This document shows, in pieces, positions 1-12,768 of a stretch of 64,000 nucleotides of DNA; within the stretch, counting starts at the first letter, position 1; each line of letters opens with the position of its first letter. The DNA is from Ursus arctos (Eukaryota; Chordata; Mammalia; Carnivora; Ursidae), in contig NW_026622763.1 of NCBI RefSeq assembly GCF_023065955.2, positions 86,223,299 through 86,287,298 of the forward strand, read 5' to 3'. The notes beneath the pieces are model-generated. The model was given only the letters and a program-made list of their open reading frames with translations, was not told where the DNA came from and did no database searches. Both the position numbers and the translations under genes were made by a program.

Positions 1-2131
1 AAACCCATATCAGAGAAGTGCATATTCTATTCCATAATAGAAGTAATCCAGTGAAATCTACCCGCTACCATGTGACCAGATGATTTCCCTGAGGAATGAT
101 GCCATGTCAAAGCTCAATATTGGTTTTTGCTCTTGGGTGCTCGGACATTTAGCAGTGACAACAGCCAGATTAGCCTTGGTGAATGGAAGTTCATGTTGCT
201 GAGTCCATGCATAGCATTCATCCTGCCGCTGTGGTAACTTTGTTCATGAGCCCACTGGGCAAGGATAGAGATGGCTGGAAAGAGGCTGACTGATAGTTAC
301 AGAACAAGTCATCTTGTCCACCATCTTCTTTTAAGGCTGCTCATTGGTGAACGTTCTCATTTGACACAAATATCTTCATACCTTGTGCCCATTCAGAGAA
401 ATCTATCTACATATACTTTCCCCAGTCCTCCTAATCTCCAGTTTTCAAAGTTCTTACATTGTATTCCTTCCAAATCCATCAGCTAAAATATTGGCCACTA
501 CTCATGAAGCAATGTTGATCCACATCTCTGGCTATCTCTCCTTCTAGGCAAAATGAACAACCAGGAACACTGTTCAGTACTCAGCCCACTGGGAGGATAT
601 CTCTTCTCTACTGTCCTTCACAATTCATCCCAGGACAAGGCAGTAGTGCTCCAGCTATCCATTTTCAGGGAATTCTAGAATATTGTAAAGAACCATCTGT
701 AAACTGGGCTTCACTTTTCTTTCTTTGTCAACTGATCATAGGGAACTCCACATGAGATCATAGGTGTAAATTGAGAGGAAAGGCAGTGTAGCCAGTGTAG
801 GGGCCTTGGGTATCTACCACTTACTCATGCAATTTATTCATTCAGGACCTCCTTGAGGGTGATATTGTATATATTCCTCTATATCATGATGTGTGCTCCT
901 GTACACACTCATGTTAGGGCTTGCTGGCTGAGTCACAAAACACACAGTTTAGTTTATATGGTAACTTAGTGGCTCTTGGTCCTCTAAGTGGCTCAAATGT
1001 CCAGTCTCTATTGGGGCTCAAATCAAACTAGAAGTTGTTTCTCAAAAGAATGGCTGTTTACAGAGGGTGGCACATCTTTCTTCCAAAATCCTAAAGGTCT
1101 GCATTATGATACATTTATACAGGCTTACTAAAGACCATACCTGCCACAGACATTTCAAACACCATTGGATCTGCTGGTCAGATGGACCAAGTCACAGAAC
1201 AGCTCACACAGTATCCTGGACCCATTGAAAATACTTCTCTTGTTCTGCGCCCACCCCATTCAAAACTGGGAACCTCTCAGGTTTCTTAGTAAATGGTCTA
1301 AAGTAACAGAGCCAAATAGGCCCACCAGATATTGTATCTCTTTCTTATTGGTGGGGATGCTAAATATGGCAACTGTCCTTCCCCTTGAGATGGATATATG
1401 GATATAATCCAGACCAATGGATCCCTAGAAATTTCTCCAAGATGGCAGGGGTTTGAATTTTTGTGGGATCTCCCATGTTCCGGCACACATGTGTCTTACC
1501 AAAGGGTCATAAATAACTCGTGCAAAGCATCTTAAGTACTTCATACTTTCCAGGTCCTAACAGTGTGATATTCTCAATGTAATGAATAGTCTTATGTTTC
1601 CTAGAATTGAAAGCTAATCAAAGTCTGAAGGTGAAATTATGAACAAGAATTATAGTGTTGATACAGCCCTAAGATAGGACAATAACAGTGTATTGTTGGC
1701 TATGCCCAGTGAATGCAAACTGCTTCTGATGGTAGCAGAATGTATCTTCAGAGAATATAGCATTTTCTTGATTGGTATCTGTAAATATAGGTGCTAGGAG
1801 ATGTGTATGCTTATTCCAACAACAAAACCACAACAGGAATAGCAGCTACTGTTGGAGTCACCAGCTAATTAAACTTGTTATAATCCACTGTGATTCCTCT
1901 AGATATATCTGTATTCTGCATAAGACAAGTTGAATGGGATATGGTAGGAATCACCACCTCTGCATCTTTCAAGTACCTGGTAGTGTCACTAATCTCTGCA
2001 ATCTCTCCAAGAATGCAATATTGCTTTTGGTTTACTATCTTTTTATGCAGAGCTAGTTGCAGTGGCTTCCACGTGGCCTTTCTTGTCTTCGTAGTCAATA
2101 TAAGGATTCCAAAATTGCTGAGTATATCCAT
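1..2131 (-). pseudogene. ERVL-like pol remnant (RT and downstream), inactivated
   Basis: The longest surviving frame is 1865-2131 minus (88 residues). It covers the linker into reverse transcriptase and ends just after an RT domain-1-like TVDY motif. The frame then breaks, and RT-like similarity continues in other frames. At 1570-1581 the catalytic box that reads YIDD or YxDD in active enzymes reads YIEN, so both catalytic aspartates are lost. In-frame stops continue leftward through the RNase H-side part. This is a dead relic, truncated by the window edge. Confidence 0.6.
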
Positions 2132-3582
2132 TCCAACTATATATTCTGAACCTGGTAGAAAACCTCACAGGGAGCATTTAAGAGAAGGCTTTTAGTTTCT
2201 CAGTAAATGGGTTAAAATGCTGGGCTCATTGCACTGGGGACACTGTGGGCCCAAGCCAGTACTCTATCAATTACCTGACTTCCCTAAATCCCTATTCTGA
2301 GTGGTAGACCATTGGGTTTCCAAGGATTAATGTCATTTAAGAGACAGTGTCTAGTAATCTCTGAAAAATCTGATTATTTACCCTTCTCCAATGAATAGTC
2401 ATACCAGTAAGCAGCCTTAGTTCCCTTTAGGGAAGGCTAGGAGGGTGAACATCCTATAAATTTTTGGCTATATAGCAGTGGTTCTTCCATTAGGGGATCT
2501 GATCTTCCCTTTGTTCAAGGTAATCTGAGTCTTAATCAGCTTGAATCTGGGAATTGGTTGAAGGATTAATCATTCTTCCCTCTTGTGGTGACTCAAGTCA
2601 GACTTTTGTTCACAATACTTAGAGCTTTTCCACCTTATTAAGTAAGACTTTGATAAACTGCCAATTGATTTCAGTCATAGGAACATTATCATCATCTAGT
2701 CAATGCCAAAGATCTCTGTTGGGTAAGTCATCGTAATTACTACCCTAGCTCTGCTGCGCATTATGATCATCATATCCACATTGCCTTTGATGATTATGTT
2801 GCCACTTACCAGTTGCTATCGAGGAACTCCCATTATCTCCACCAAATTTCAGTTCAGTTTTATGGCTAGAATTCCCTTATCATTCCTAGCCCATAGAGAA
2901 TATCCAACACAGAGCTCTTCATGGATTCCAGAGCTCTTCTCATGAGTATATATTTTGCAGCCTTGGACAGCCTTGATAGAGGGAGTGTCCTCTGTACCTT
3001 CCCAAGTTAAGGAGTGTATGAGCAGGTCTTATATAATAAATTCAGTTTAGCTTTGCAATCTTCCTAAACCTTTGGATATTTTTCTCTATGGTTCATCAAG
3101 AAAGCTCTAGCATTACTATTTTATTTAGTGTAAGTTAACTTTGGGTCTAGTTTTCAGTCAACCAATTAACCAAATTGTTAGACTCTATCTTCACTGTTCA
3201 AGGTATAACCATGAACCCAGAATTTCTAACCAATGCACTCTTAGCAACAAATTCAGCTTGATTCAATAGTATTTCCTTCTACCCTAATCCAATTTGCTTA
3301 GCTGGGAATTTAACATTTCAGCCACATCATTTTCTTTTTCCAAGTTTTCCAGTGCATTTAAGAGCAAACACTCTATCCCATTATGTACCTCATTTTCACT
3401 AAAGTGTTCCATAGCAGAGACTTGATCACCATAAAGCCTTACCTCCTATAGGCACTTGATTATAAATGTCAAAATGGGACATTTAAATAACTGTGTGTCA
3501 GTGGATTACTGGCATTCCTTTACCACAGTAAAAGCCCACAGTAACATTGATGCCTTTAAATCCATATAAGATTAGAGAACCA

Positions 3583-3796
3583 GGGGGGCGCCTGGGTGGC
3601 ACAGCAGTTAAGCGTCTGCCTTAGTCTCAGGGCGTGATCCTGGCGTTATGGGATCGAGCCCCACATCAGGCTCCTCCGCTATGAGCCTGCTTCTTCCTCT
3701 CCCACTCCCCCTGCTTGTGTTCCCTCTCTCGCTGGCTGTCGCTGTCTCTGTCTCTGTCGAATAAATAAATAAAAAATCTTAAAAAAAAAAAAAAAA
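3583..3796 (+). mobile_element. CanSINE (tRNA-Lys SINE), young subtype
   Basis: It starts GGGGCGCCTGGGTGGCAC-like, followed by the tRNA-derived head, a TC-rich middle, AATAAATAAATAAA and an A18 tail. A perfect 15-bp TSD (AAGATTAGAGAACCA) lies at 3568-3582 and 3797-3811. It is inserted in the ERVL interior, which makes it younger than that element. It shares subtype-specific text (a CGCCAGGATCACGCCCTGAG-like block, reverse complement) with the copy at 12769-12971. Confidence 0.97.
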
Positions 3797-3895
3797 AAGA
3801 TTAGAGAACCAATTCCAGATACTCATCTTTAAGGTTCTGTTGCCCTGGAACCTTAAAGTTTTCATAACCGAAGACTTCAGCATTTAATGTGTAAT

Positions 3896-4290
3896 TAGGG
3901 AAGCAGAACAACTTTGATATTATGGATAAAAAAATTATTATAGTAATTGCACTTTATAAAATTGTGGAAGAAGCTGAGGAATAAAGGTCAGGAAAATACC
4001 AGAAAAAATGTCACTGAATACCCCTGACATGAGTGAACCAATTGAGTTTTTAGGAAGTGTGGCCACCTGCTGCTGTGGACCATAATGTAGGCTTGTGCAA
4101 ACATCCATGGGAGTTCTGTGGTCCTTTATGGCCATAGCTTTTGTACTTTCACAGCAAAGCATCTGGTGGTGGGCCTGGCATAGCTCATGATCAGAAGTGG
4201 CAGGAGTTGGGAAGAACTTGTTGCAAAAGGGGAAGAGGCAAGAACACAATTTAAAAGGTGTGTACAAATTTCCCAAGGTAGGAAATAGTT
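3896..4290 (-). mobile_element. Possible LTR flanking the ERVL interior
   Basis: The segment lies where the 5' LTR of the antisense ERVL should be. Its left end (AGGGAAGCAGAACAAC followed by ATTGTGGAAGAAGCTGAGGA) resembles the terminal part of MLT2/ERVL LTRs seen in reverse. The right boundary is not clear and no TSD was found. A 112-codon minus frame here (3938-4276) looks like chance. Confidence 0.35.
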
Positions 4291-4530
4291 TTTGGTTTAC
4301 TTAAGACAGTGATGAAGAGCAGTGCAGCTGGAAATAGAAGAAAGAATAAAAGGTTAATTCAAGATGAGACTGGAAAGATAGAAATGAGTCAAATCATACA
4401 TGACCTAAAAAAATGCAAGTTATTGTAAGTATTCTAATAATGGGAAACCATTAAAGGGATTCTTAAATATGATCCTTATCGCTATCATCATATTTACTTA
4501 CTTTGTACCAGAGACTATGGTTAACATTTT

Positions 4531-4830
4531 ATATAATTATTCACCTAACATTTATTGAGCATCTGCTATGCTCTAGATACTATGCTATGCACAGAGATTC
4601 AACAGTGAATGAGACTGTTGAACATAGATGTACTTTTCAAGAAGTTTGTAATCTAGTATGCATTGATGCTTTTAATCCTCACAATAACCCTATGTGGTAG
4701 GAAAGTGAGGCATAGGAAGGAAGTATTAAGCTAATCCAACTTAGTTAGGTTAACCTTAACTGAGGTTATCCAACTAGAAATTTATAGTGCCAGTATTTGG
4801 ACCCTTCTCAGTTATATTTCCAAGACTACT
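4531..4830 (-). mobile_element. L2 3' end followed by MIR remnant
   Basis: ATTTATTGAGCATCTGCTAT and the following ...CAACAGTGAATGAGAC are typical of an L2 3' end in reverse. From about 4670, TCCTCACAATAACCCTATG and later text fit the MIR core in reverse. Both are ancient and diverged, and the boundary between them is approximate. Confidence 0.6.
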
Positions 4831-7178
4831 CTTAAGCAGTAGTCTATCTGCCTCCTATGCTGTTATGTTAACACTCAGATAAACCTAAGGAATAAATCAC
4901 CAGGATATGATTAATTTCTTAATCTCTTCATGGTCCTCAGATCTGTATTCCTGTGTCAGTGTGTTCATCTTAGGTTATAAATTTCACTTGAGCAAGGAAA
5001 TGAGACAGCCTTGAGTATGTGAAGTGTCCTTTGCAGAATTCAGAACAATTAAGTTTACCAGCTCTTTCGATTCTTTATGTGCATGGTATGCACACAGCCA
5101 TTACTTGGCTGTCCATCATGAGACTTGAAGTTTCACATTATATTGGACTGGGCATGCTCAGTGGAATGACACATCCAATTTGGTGGCTTCTCAGAATCAC
5201 ATCATTTTGTCGTGTTCTTTTTCCTAAAACAGGAAGTGAAATCCTATGTACTTTTGTTTGTCTTAAAAAGTTTTTCACTGAGTCTAAGAAAAAAGAGTTA
5301 ATTTAATGCTGAATACATTGAACCAGGGTTGGGCAGATAAAAATCTAAATTTGATTGTCATAACTGTCAGGCCATTTAGAAACCAAATAACTCACATCCT
5401 GCTAATTGCTTTTATGTTCATTTATCCAAGAGACATGAGTCATCTCTCACAGAATCCTAATTATGAATGACTTACACCTTGTTGATGACAGAGCTCTATG
5501 TTATTCTTACAGAAACTTTCCAAGATGTGTTTCTTTCTAAATAATTTTAACTTTCTCTGATTTTAGTTTATCTGATAAACTTGCATTTCTTTCTCAGAAA
5601 TATGTGACCTAGGGGCTTAACCTTGCCTGCCTCTCTTTCCTGTAGCCAAAGGGTTCTCAAAAGCCAGGACAACTGAGTTCCTAACCTTTTTGCTATGAAG
5701 AGTGTTGATGCTGTGATGACAGATTAATCCAGGCATGTGAGTGCTGAAGATCTGTTTTAGAAGCACTCAGTTTTAGTAGGGAATCCAAAAATACTATGAA
5801 AGACAATAGAGACATAAAAATCATGTAGTGCATATTTAAGTCTATTAAAACAAGGGTCACCACATGTAGAGCAATCAAGTATTAAGAGTCTAAGTATACT
5901 TTTCTTAATTGAGTATTAAATATTATGGGGAATTATTCCAAGATTGATGAGGGAGAATCAATATAAATGTAACTCACAGAATATAATGTTTTCGATATTT
6001 ATTTACACAAAAAGTCTGCTGATTCAGATTCAAATGTTATCAACTCACACATGTGCGTGAACACACTCACATGCATAATCGAGAATTCAATAACAAAAAT
6101 GTTTGATCCTTTGATTTTTCTATGTTTTATAGCACTGGAAATGGCAACTTTAATTAACCCCTACCATGCCAATATTTCTCCCCATCCTCATGCTTAAATC
6201 AATCTTAGCAAGCAGAAGCTCAAAGCCTGCAACAAGTATAGTTTAGGCCTATTTTTGACAAATATTTCTTTGGTTTAAATTTCTTTTATACCATCAGCTG
6301 TCCATTCATGTTAAGTTGTCAGTGTGAAACATTAGGCATAAGGAAAGCTTTCCAAAATTTAAGCTATAAAGACTAATCCTTGATTCCTCTAAAATAACTC
6401 TCAAAGACTTTCTATCCTACATACCTGGGAATTTCACATTAAGCAAAGATTGATGTGTGATTAAAACAGAGTTCATATATTGATTCAGCACAGGGAGTGG
6501 TAGTACAAACTGTCTGGAACATTATTCCAAATGGGAGGATCCAGCCATAGGGATCAATCTTTCTGCTGAGTCAAATGTTGGCTTCTCTTCTGAGAATTCT
6601 GATACATGGGCATAAACAAATGCTATATACAATGATAACTTTTTTTATGTGCAGACCTGGCTAGTAGGCACTAGTAAAACTATTAAATTATTTTTCTTTA
6701 AATGAGCAACTTTTCTGGTCTTAGTGACATTAATATTTGTAAATTAGCATTTATAACTTATGCAGTATCCCAAGTTTTGATAAAATACAGGATTTCTGTT
6801 TTTCGTAAGTGGAAATAAGAACACCGATAGATAACTTAAGGTCATGTGGTTTACCAGAGGCAGAACCAGTAGAAAACAATGCCTACCCTATTATTTTAAA
6901 CTGACCACAGTAAATCATACCCTTTTGAAACGAGTCATGAATAGGACTTCAACTCCAGGCCTAATATGATTTCTTTATCATATTAAGAGTTCTTAGCAGA
7001 TTAATCAATTTCTCCCATTTAAGTCTCTCTATATTCTATGCAATGCAAGTTAATTTTTATTTGACACTGCTTTAGGACCCTCTGGAATTAAACAATTTTT
7101 ATAGGGAGAATACTAAATTCTCTAAATAAATTTTCAAATCATCTGAAATATTTGATTAATGGGTCTTACGGAAAGAGA
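4831..7178. other. Unique AT-rich sequence, no feature recognised
   Basis: I find no repeat, splice-flanked frame or RNA gene here. Frames of 60-95 codons (such as 5019-5306) show no recognisable domain. A weak MIR-like patch may lie at about 6830-6900. Confidence 0.5.
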
Positions 7179-7315
7179 ATAATTTCTGTCTTTCCCTCTC
7201 TCTCCATCTCCCCCTCCCTTCCTTCCTTCTTTCCTTCCTTCCTTCCTTTTCTTTCTCCTCCTTCTGTTTCTCCTCTTCCTCCTTCTCCCCCTCCTCCTCC
7301 TCTCTTCTTCCTTTT
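7179..7315 (+). repeat. Polypyrimidine low-complexity tract
   Basis: About 135 bases are almost entirely C and T, with (TTCC)n and (CCT)n blocks. The tract gives a spurious Ser/Pro-rich frame. It is a typical decayed TTCC microsatellite. Confidence 0.9.
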
Positions 7316-8639
7316 TGACCTTATTGCTTATTAAGACAGGGCATCACCTTTATAAAAAGTGGTGGTCATATCAAACTACCACATTATTACAAATTACTCT
7401 GTACGTAGTAATATAGATTTCTTCCCTCGCATCCCTACTCATACTCTCCCTGCTGTCTCATTCTTAACCAAGAAACAAGTGCATTATGACACAGATAATA
7501 ATTCTCCTATAATGCAGGGGCTATCAATGCCAATCTAAGTCACTCTAGGCCATTATAAATTCCATATGGTAAGGAAGGGTTTATTATGATAAAACATAGA
7601 ATACTGTGTTACTGATATATACATTGATAGCCAGAGGAAGAATCCGTACTGCAACTCTGGTCAGAAGTTTAACTTCTAATAAGGAAATAAAAATCTTACT
7701 GTCAGGATTCTCTTATTACAGTAAGTTAACCTGCCTAAAGCAAAAGTTTATTAGGAATATTTTAAAAACCAGTTTGTAGCCAGGATCAGGAACCAGGAAG
7801 CATGGCAAAATAGACCACAATCAGTAAAGCAGGACTTGGTTACCAAGCACTGGGGCAGGATCAGACAGGCTAAGAATCTCTGGGCATCATGCTTCCTGGT
7901 TGTGAGAATACAAGCCAATCATAGGAGCTCAGTGCTGGGCCCACGGCAGGATGAATGAGTGGGAGAGGTCAGGACTATGTTGGAAAACAAATGCATTAGA
8001 AAAATATTTTATTTGTGACTCTTTCATGAATCCACAGATACAAGGAGGTCTTGAACACGATAAATTTTTATCACTATGTATGAAAGAGCCTAGATTAATA
8101 ATTTACATTAATTAAACATCTTTTGGCATGAACTGGAAATGTATTTGTGATGATTGGCATCAGAGTCTATTCTTTTCATAGATTAAAATATTATAGAATT
8201 GGTATGACAAACTATACAGATAGAACTTTCATTGTTCCTGAAATATAAGGGTAAATTGTAGTGTATTATTATAACCAATAAAGGAACTTGACTCATAAGG
8301 AGAAGACCACATTTCAGAATCTTATCAATAAATTTTTACAAGGAAATACTTCTGAAAGTAGTTAAGTAAGCAAAGGTATAAACATATGCTCTATTTTTCC
8401 CTTACATTTAATGGTACTATTGGTAGAATACCTAAGATGAAATGTAGAAAAATAAATTAATTCATCCATCCAGCCATACCTCCATCAAATAGGAGGTCTG
8501 GATTGGAGAAATAGATTTGGGGTCATTAGCCAGTTGAAGGTGTGGATCCTAGAAAAAGTGCATCATAGTTTCAACTCAGATAAATTTTAAAACCAATAGT
8601 GTTAAAGTAAAAGTAAATATTAAAAAGTAAAAGTTTAAG
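7316..8639. other. Unique sequence with a short inverted repeat
   Basis: No gene or classified repeat is seen. A perfect 14-bp inverted repeat occurs: AACCAGGAAGCATG at 7791-7804 and its complement at 7888-7901. Confidence 0.5.
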
Positions 8640-9085
8640 TGAAGTGAGGATTGAGAATTTATCTTTGGATTTAACAACATGAGGATTGTTAGTAACTTTG
8701 ACAAGAGTAGTCATTTCCTTCTAGTGGTGGTGGCAAAAGACTGGTTGGAGAGAGTGGGAGAAGTTAGAGGCTGCAGATGTATTCAACACTTCCAAGGACT
8801 TTGTCTAAAAAGGAAGGAGAGAAATGGGACACTAGATGGGGTACATCAGGTCCAAAAAGAGCTTTTTAATGTGGAAGAATAACAGCCTGTTTGTATGCAG
8901 ATTAAAAAAAAGATCCAGGACAGAGGGAAAAATTGGTGATCCAGGCAAGAGAGGGAACAATCGCTGGGATGATATCCCTGAGGAGGCAGCAGGGGATAGG
9001 CGCTAGGTCCTAAGTGGGAGAGTTAGCCCCTGTTTGGAGACCAGAGAGTAATAGCAGAGATGACTCTCAATAAATAGTTGTGAGT
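8640..9085 (-). mobile_element. L2 LINE remnant (internal part)
   Basis: The segment matches the purine-rich antisense of L2 as I know it, including ACTGGTTGGAGAGAGTGG, the GTTTGTATGC segment and the CAGGCAAGAGAGGG segment. It is old and diverged. The 67-codon plus frame at 8679-8882 lies inside it and is not a gene. Confidence 0.5.
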
Positions 9086-9125
9086 AAATTTTAAAATGTT
9101 TAGTAGGTTCTTTCTCAGAATTTTA

Positions 9126-9245
9126 TTATATTTTTTAAAGATTTTATTTTTAAGTAATCTCTACACCAGATGGGGGGCTTGAACTCACAAGTTTGAGATC
9201 AAGAGTCACATGCTCTACTAACTGAGCCAGCCAGGCACCCCAAAT
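9126..9245 (-). mobile_element. CanSINE, short older copy
   Basis: The reverse complement begins GGGTGCCTGGCTGGCTCAGT and ends in AATCTTT followed by an A-rich tail. The TC-rich middle is missing, so the copy is about half length. An imperfect 16-bp TSD (14 of 16 bases match) lies at 9110-9125 and 9246-9261. Confidence 0.9.
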
Positions 9246-9261
9246 CTTTCTTGGAATTTTA

Positions 9262-10980
9262 ATGTCTCACTATTCTCTTGTATGTGTCTATATATTCCAA
9301 CTTGTTCTTTTGTAAAAGGGCAATTCAAAATATAGTTCAGAATTAGTGTGAGCATCTCAAAGGAATGAACTTTCACCTTTTCAACTTCCATTAATGTTTA
9401 TGGGAAATGTACTTAGACTTGTGAAAGGCAAATTGCTTTTGGTCTGATACTCTGCAAACTATCCTCAAATTAAGACATGGTTAATGAAATATCCAACAAC
9501 ATAAGGACACAGAGAATTAACTCTTTCTTGGGATGTTCTTCACAATAGTTCAGGGATCCTGAAATAGGAAGTGTGTGAAAATAATTTTCTCCCAATATTA
9601 TACATTCCTTATGCCTTTCTATCCAACAGACTGCTTGACTACATGTAGATTGGTAATGTGTTGTTAATAAGCATACAGTGCACTATTACCAAAAAGATAA
9701 GCATTGTGCCATTACATGAGAGAAAAGATTTTGTACCTTTGAACTTTTCAGTGAGGACTGTAGGATCATTTCCTCCCCTGTGAATCACTTTGACATTTAC
9801 AGAGTTCATGGAACCAAGAGAAGGTAAGGCCCATTATTGTAAAGGAAAATGCCATAACTCTCATGGAATGTTCCTGGATTTCTGCCATACAAAGGAAGGA
9901 ACTTGCAGTGGACGGCAATAAGGAATAAGAGTCACTCAAGTGATGAGTAGCTAACCAAGCCACTTAAGGTTTACAGTCATGAAGGCAATGAAGTGTCGGT
10001 CTATGCACAGTTTGGGCTCCAGTGCTAGTAGCCCTGACTACATTCTATCATCATCTATGCAATTCATGATCCAAAGAGATTAAGGGACTCAAGCCATTCC
10101 TTTGCTCACTCCCCAAGAGTAAAACAGACATTGGTAAATATTTGTTTAAGAAAGAGCCTTTCTGATAAGCAAACTGGATGCCTTTTCAGAGTAACCACAG
10201 AGGTAGGATTAGAATTGTCTGGGTGGACTAGAGGAGGTGGTTAGAGAAGGGAAGTTGGGTGTTACCATGGAAAGCTGGAATCCTGCTCTACTGGTGCGTT
10301 AGCCTCTGCCACTTTGGAATCTTTTAATTGCCACAAAGCCCCATTTCTGGTTAAACACAATGGAACTCATTTTGAAAGGAGGAGAGGGAAAAGACAAAGA
10401 ACAGAGAAGTAGCCTTTCCTATTCAGGGAAAATGGTAGGCAGCGAGCACTTCATAGCCTGGGAAAAGGTTTTACATTCCCTGGGACTTAAGGGTTAGGAG
10501 GGCCCCTGTACAGTGTCATATGTTCTTTGAGAGAATGAAAATACAGTATCTGAAACCTCAATAGAGCGTGTGGAAAGACCCAGTATATTCGGAATTACTA
10601 ATTCTAAAGCTCAAGCCATCACATTAAGAAAAGACAGAGAGAGGAGGGAATGTCTCAAGTTTCCTAGTTACACATGGCATTTCTGGCTTGAAAAAACCAA
10701 TGTCCCCCCACCCCCATTTTATTGGAACCATCTACCTATTTGTTAAAGCATTCCTAGCCCACGTCCAGGCTAGACAGATTGTGCTTAGTTGAGTGCCACT
10801 GGCTAAATTTAGCACCCTGGCTTTCTTGTTCTTGAGTATGAAGGCGAACAGCAATCAGAGGTGCTATGCTCTAGTTCTTTTTAATCTGTTTTTAATTATA
10901 GCGTAAACACAATACACCAATGGGGTGATTTCCATGGATTGTTCTGGCAGGTATCAGCTGGTTTCCAATTGAATGACTTA
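9262..10980. other. Unique sequence, no feature recognised
   Basis: I see no repeat signature and no convincing coding frame. The 65-codon minus frame at 9766-9963 has no recognisable domain. Confidence 0.45.
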
Positions 10981-11036
10981 TTTTCTTCCTTTCTTCCTTC
11001 CACCCCCCCCCCCCCGCTTTTTTTTCTTTTTTCCCC
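10981..11036 (+). repeat. Pyrimidine tract with C13 run
   Basis: CT-rich sequence surrounds an uninterrupted run of 13 C at 11003-11015, followed by a T-rich stretch. It is low complexity. Confidence 0.9.
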
Positions 11037-11379
11037 TGAAGGAACACTTTATTTGAAAGGCCATTGTCCATCTTATTAAATTAATTACTTTTCTAAGGTA
11101 TGAAAGAAATTTTAAATTTAGAACAAGCAAGATAAGGCAAGGGCTATCTCTTTTTGTAAAAATGATACAAAGATGGAGAAGTAACAATTTTTATACTTTT
11201 TTTCAAAAACAATTTTTAAAATAATTTACATCTTATGTTTTGGTAATTTGTATTTCATAAGGATGAGGAAAAATTAAACTGTAATATTAAACAAGTACAA
11301 TAAACAAATAACATGGGCTCAAATTCCATGATTTTTTTATTTCATTATAGATAGGGACTACCCCCTTGTTTCTGTATTA

Positions 11380-11600
11380 TTGCAATAATAATTATTATTA
11401 CTATTTTAAAAACACTCATGTTAATATCTTATTTTATGTTTATAAACTTATAAGTTTCATTATTCCCACTTGATAAAGGAACAAGAGACTTGGAGATCAA
11501 GTGACTTGCCCAAGGTCAGAGAGTTAATAATTAGTGGAAGAGTTAGAATTTGAATGTAGGACTTCCAGCTCCAAATTTAGTCATTATGCTACAAACACTG
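11380..11600 (-). mobile_element. MIR SINE remnant
   Basis: Reversed MIR core: TTATTCCCACTTGATAAAGG, then AAGTGACTTGCCCAAGGTCA and a decayed tRNA-side end near 11600. Confidence 0.7.
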
Positions 11601-11739
11601 TAAAATTCTCAGTATTCTTCATGTTCATATTTTTCTCCAAGTCCCATCCTCTTGCTACGATACACAAAAAATAAATAGATGAATCCTGGGTTAATATCTC
11701 ATTAGGGCTATATTTATTAGCTATCTCCTTTATATATGC

Positions 11740-11900
11740 TTCTCATCAAATATTTCTGAAGTGTTAAGGCAAAATTTAACTTCAGTTAGGATGTGTTTTC
11801 ACAGGCCACTTTCTCTAGACCTTGATTTCTAAATCTACAAAATGGGAATGATAATTACAACCCTTAGAATTATTTAGATACAATTGAAGCAAAATATATC
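11740..11900 (+). mobile_element. MIR SINE remnant
   Basis: Forward MIR core: CTTGATTTCTAAATCTACAA followed by AATGGGAATGATAATTACA. The ends are diffuse. Confidence 0.5.
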
Positions 11901-12013
11901 TTCATTATTGTGCTTTACTTTTCATTAGAAATGAATCACAAGCATTTACTAATTTATTATTTTTTAAAGAGCTGACAATATTATATTATAAATGTCATTA
12001 ATAGTTTAGGCTC

Positions 12014-12217
12014 AAGGCACCTGGGTGGCTCAGTTGAACACTGGACTCTTGATTTTGGCTCAGGTCATGATCTCCCTTTGGATCTAACTGCCTCAGGCTT
12101 GGCTCTCAGCAGGGAATCTGCTTGAGATTCTCTCCCTCTCCCTCGGCCCCTCCCCCTGCTTGTGCACCTGCTCTTTCTCTTTCTCTCAAATAAATAAATA
12201 AATCTTAAAAAAAAAAA
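12014..12217 (+). mobile_element. CanSINE, older subtype
   Basis: The head is GGCACCTGGGTGGCTCAGTT-like with a GTCATGATCTC block, then TC-rich sequence, (AAATA)n and an A-tail. The 13-bp TSD ATAGT(T/C)TAGGCTC at 12001-12013 and 12218-12230 has one mismatch. Confidence 0.95.
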
Positions 12218-12230
12218 ATAGTCTAGGCTC

Positions 12231-12752
12231 TTGTCCAAATAACTTGGAGGTAAGTTTAGAAAGACTCATAGGCAAAGATTTTTCAAAAATAAAAAGAAAC
12301 AACACTGAGAGAATAAAGAAATTCCTTGTTTTTCTATCATGTGACAATAAGGAAGGGTTAGCAAACACTTAAATTTTTTAAGAATAATTACGTTTTTAGG
12401 GTGCTGCGAAATTTCTAACTTAGCTTGACCTTTTGGTGCTTGAGTTTGTCTACTTTTGGCATAAGATAATTTCCTGACTTTAAAGACATCAAGCAGTTCT
12501 TTCCAATGAACATTTTAATTATTCAAGTTGCATAAATGACTTGAAAACATATGGAATCAATTTCCCACACAATATTCATTGGTTAAAAAATTGTGAGAAA
12601 AATGGTTTTGCTATAAACGAATTTAATTTTCTTGAACTTCAAATTTCAGGGGCTTAAGGCGGACAGATTCCCATTAGACCTTAAGCAATTCAAAATAGAG
12701 TTGACCATAACCCCAGTGCTAACATGAACTATTTCTAGTACTATTAGCCTAC
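12231..12752. other. Unique sequence, no feature recognised
   Basis: AT-rich sequence between two SINEs. The 60-codon minus frame at 12186-12368 overlaps a SINE tail and is spurious. Confidence 0.5.
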
Positions 12753-12768
12753 ACGGTGATCACTTTCT

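Larger units (their letters stand above)
1..3895 (-). mobile_element. ERVL-type endogenous retrovirus internal region, decayed, antisense
   Basis: Read on the minus strand, the left half gives broken but collinear ERVL-like pol sequence: the protease/RT junction near 2130-1865, RT down to about 1300, then RNase H and beyond toward position 1. The right half (about 2200-3895) lies where gag belongs. I place it by order rather than by motif. Stops and frameshifts occur throughout, so nothing is expressible. The window edge cuts the element at its 3' (left) side. A CanSINE has inserted at 3583-3796. The RT similarity is a recognition judgement. The gag assignment is inference. Confidence 0.7.

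Noticed and set aside
3938..4276. 112-codon minus frame with Cys-rich product
   Set aside because: Falls in the putative LTR beside the ERVL interior; no known LTR protein and no homology recognised.
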